In this document: piece after piece, positions 42,223 to 42,380 of the stretch | Numbering within the stretch: position 1 is the stretch's first letter | How the letters are laid out: each line of letters starts with the position of its first letter | DNA from: Marinisporobacter sp. | GTDB taxonomy: Bacteria; Bacillota; Clostridia; Peptostreptococcales; Thermotaleaceae | Length of the DNA stretch: 42,380 bases | Assembly: GCA_025210395.1 (NCBI GenBank) | Contig: JAOARV010000025.1 | Coordinates: forward strand, 1-42,380 | Reading direction: 5' to 3' | Position numbers and translations under genes: made by a program | The notes under the pieces: model-generated | What the model was told of the DNA's origin: nothing | What the model saw: the letters and a program-made list of their open reading frames with translations, nothing else | Database searches by the model: none

Positions 42223-42380
<158 letters not shown>

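Overview
The window is AT-rich, low-GC DNA from an anaerobic, endospore-forming member of the Clostridia. The evidence is GGAGG ribosome binding sites at nearly every gene, a T-box leader, a ZapA/U32/MutS2 cluster, ferredoxin-dependent 2-oxoacid fermentation genes, many DUF3794 (SPOCS) spore-coat-type domains, and a 16S rRNA gene beginning at the right edge. I cannot name the species from sequence alone.

Bases 1-18021 look like an accessory island for building and decorating the spore surface (exosporium or appendage). It holds eight genes with a DUF3794 domain (one fused to a TolB-like propeller), a BclA-like collagen protein with a jelly-roll-like C-terminal domain, two DNRLRE+DUF6385 proteins, and the end of a third DUF6385 protein with Val-x-x repeats. 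It also holds two small transthyretin/carboxypeptidase-regulatory-like proteins, two glycosyltransferases (GT2-TPR and GT4), and a DNRLRE-TPR protein whose TPR half is paralogous to that of the GT2 protein. A degraded IS607-family element (broken tnpA, intact tnpB, probable omega-RNA) sits at about 580-2304, exactly between an apparent ribosome binding site and the start of the GT2 gene.

Bases 18387-24966 are a housekeeping run on the + strand: zapA, a U32 peptidase-family protein, mutS2, a DUF523 protein and a GerMN lipoprotein. Bases 25012-28669 are on the - strand: a rhomboid protease with TPRs, an Asp/Glu racemase-family protein, and a dicarboxylate/amino-acid symporter with a clear sigma-A promoter. 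An arginine-type T-box (specifier CGU) then precedes argS, followed by a radical SAM gene. Two small unknown - strand genes come next, then a B12-binding radical SAM protein, a membrane protein, an MFS transporter and a TPR protein.

Bases 38235-41529 form a fermentation operon, ptb-iorA-iorB, which would convert aryl 2-oxoacids to acyl-CoA and acyl-phosphate. From 41919 three tandem sigma-A promoters, each with a 17-nt spacer, lead into the 16S rRNA gene at about 42223.

Between genes there are four copies of a ~70-bp imperfect repeat (11840, 13741, 15426, 31849). Three of them carry a perfect DnaA-box consensus. A separate 29-bp repeat is present twice (26531, 41729). The most promising undescribed system is the spore-surface kit, especially an operon of three DUF3794 proteins with cysteines near both ends (11992-13713). 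By analogy with cross-linked spore fibres these could be polymerising subunits, but that is inference.
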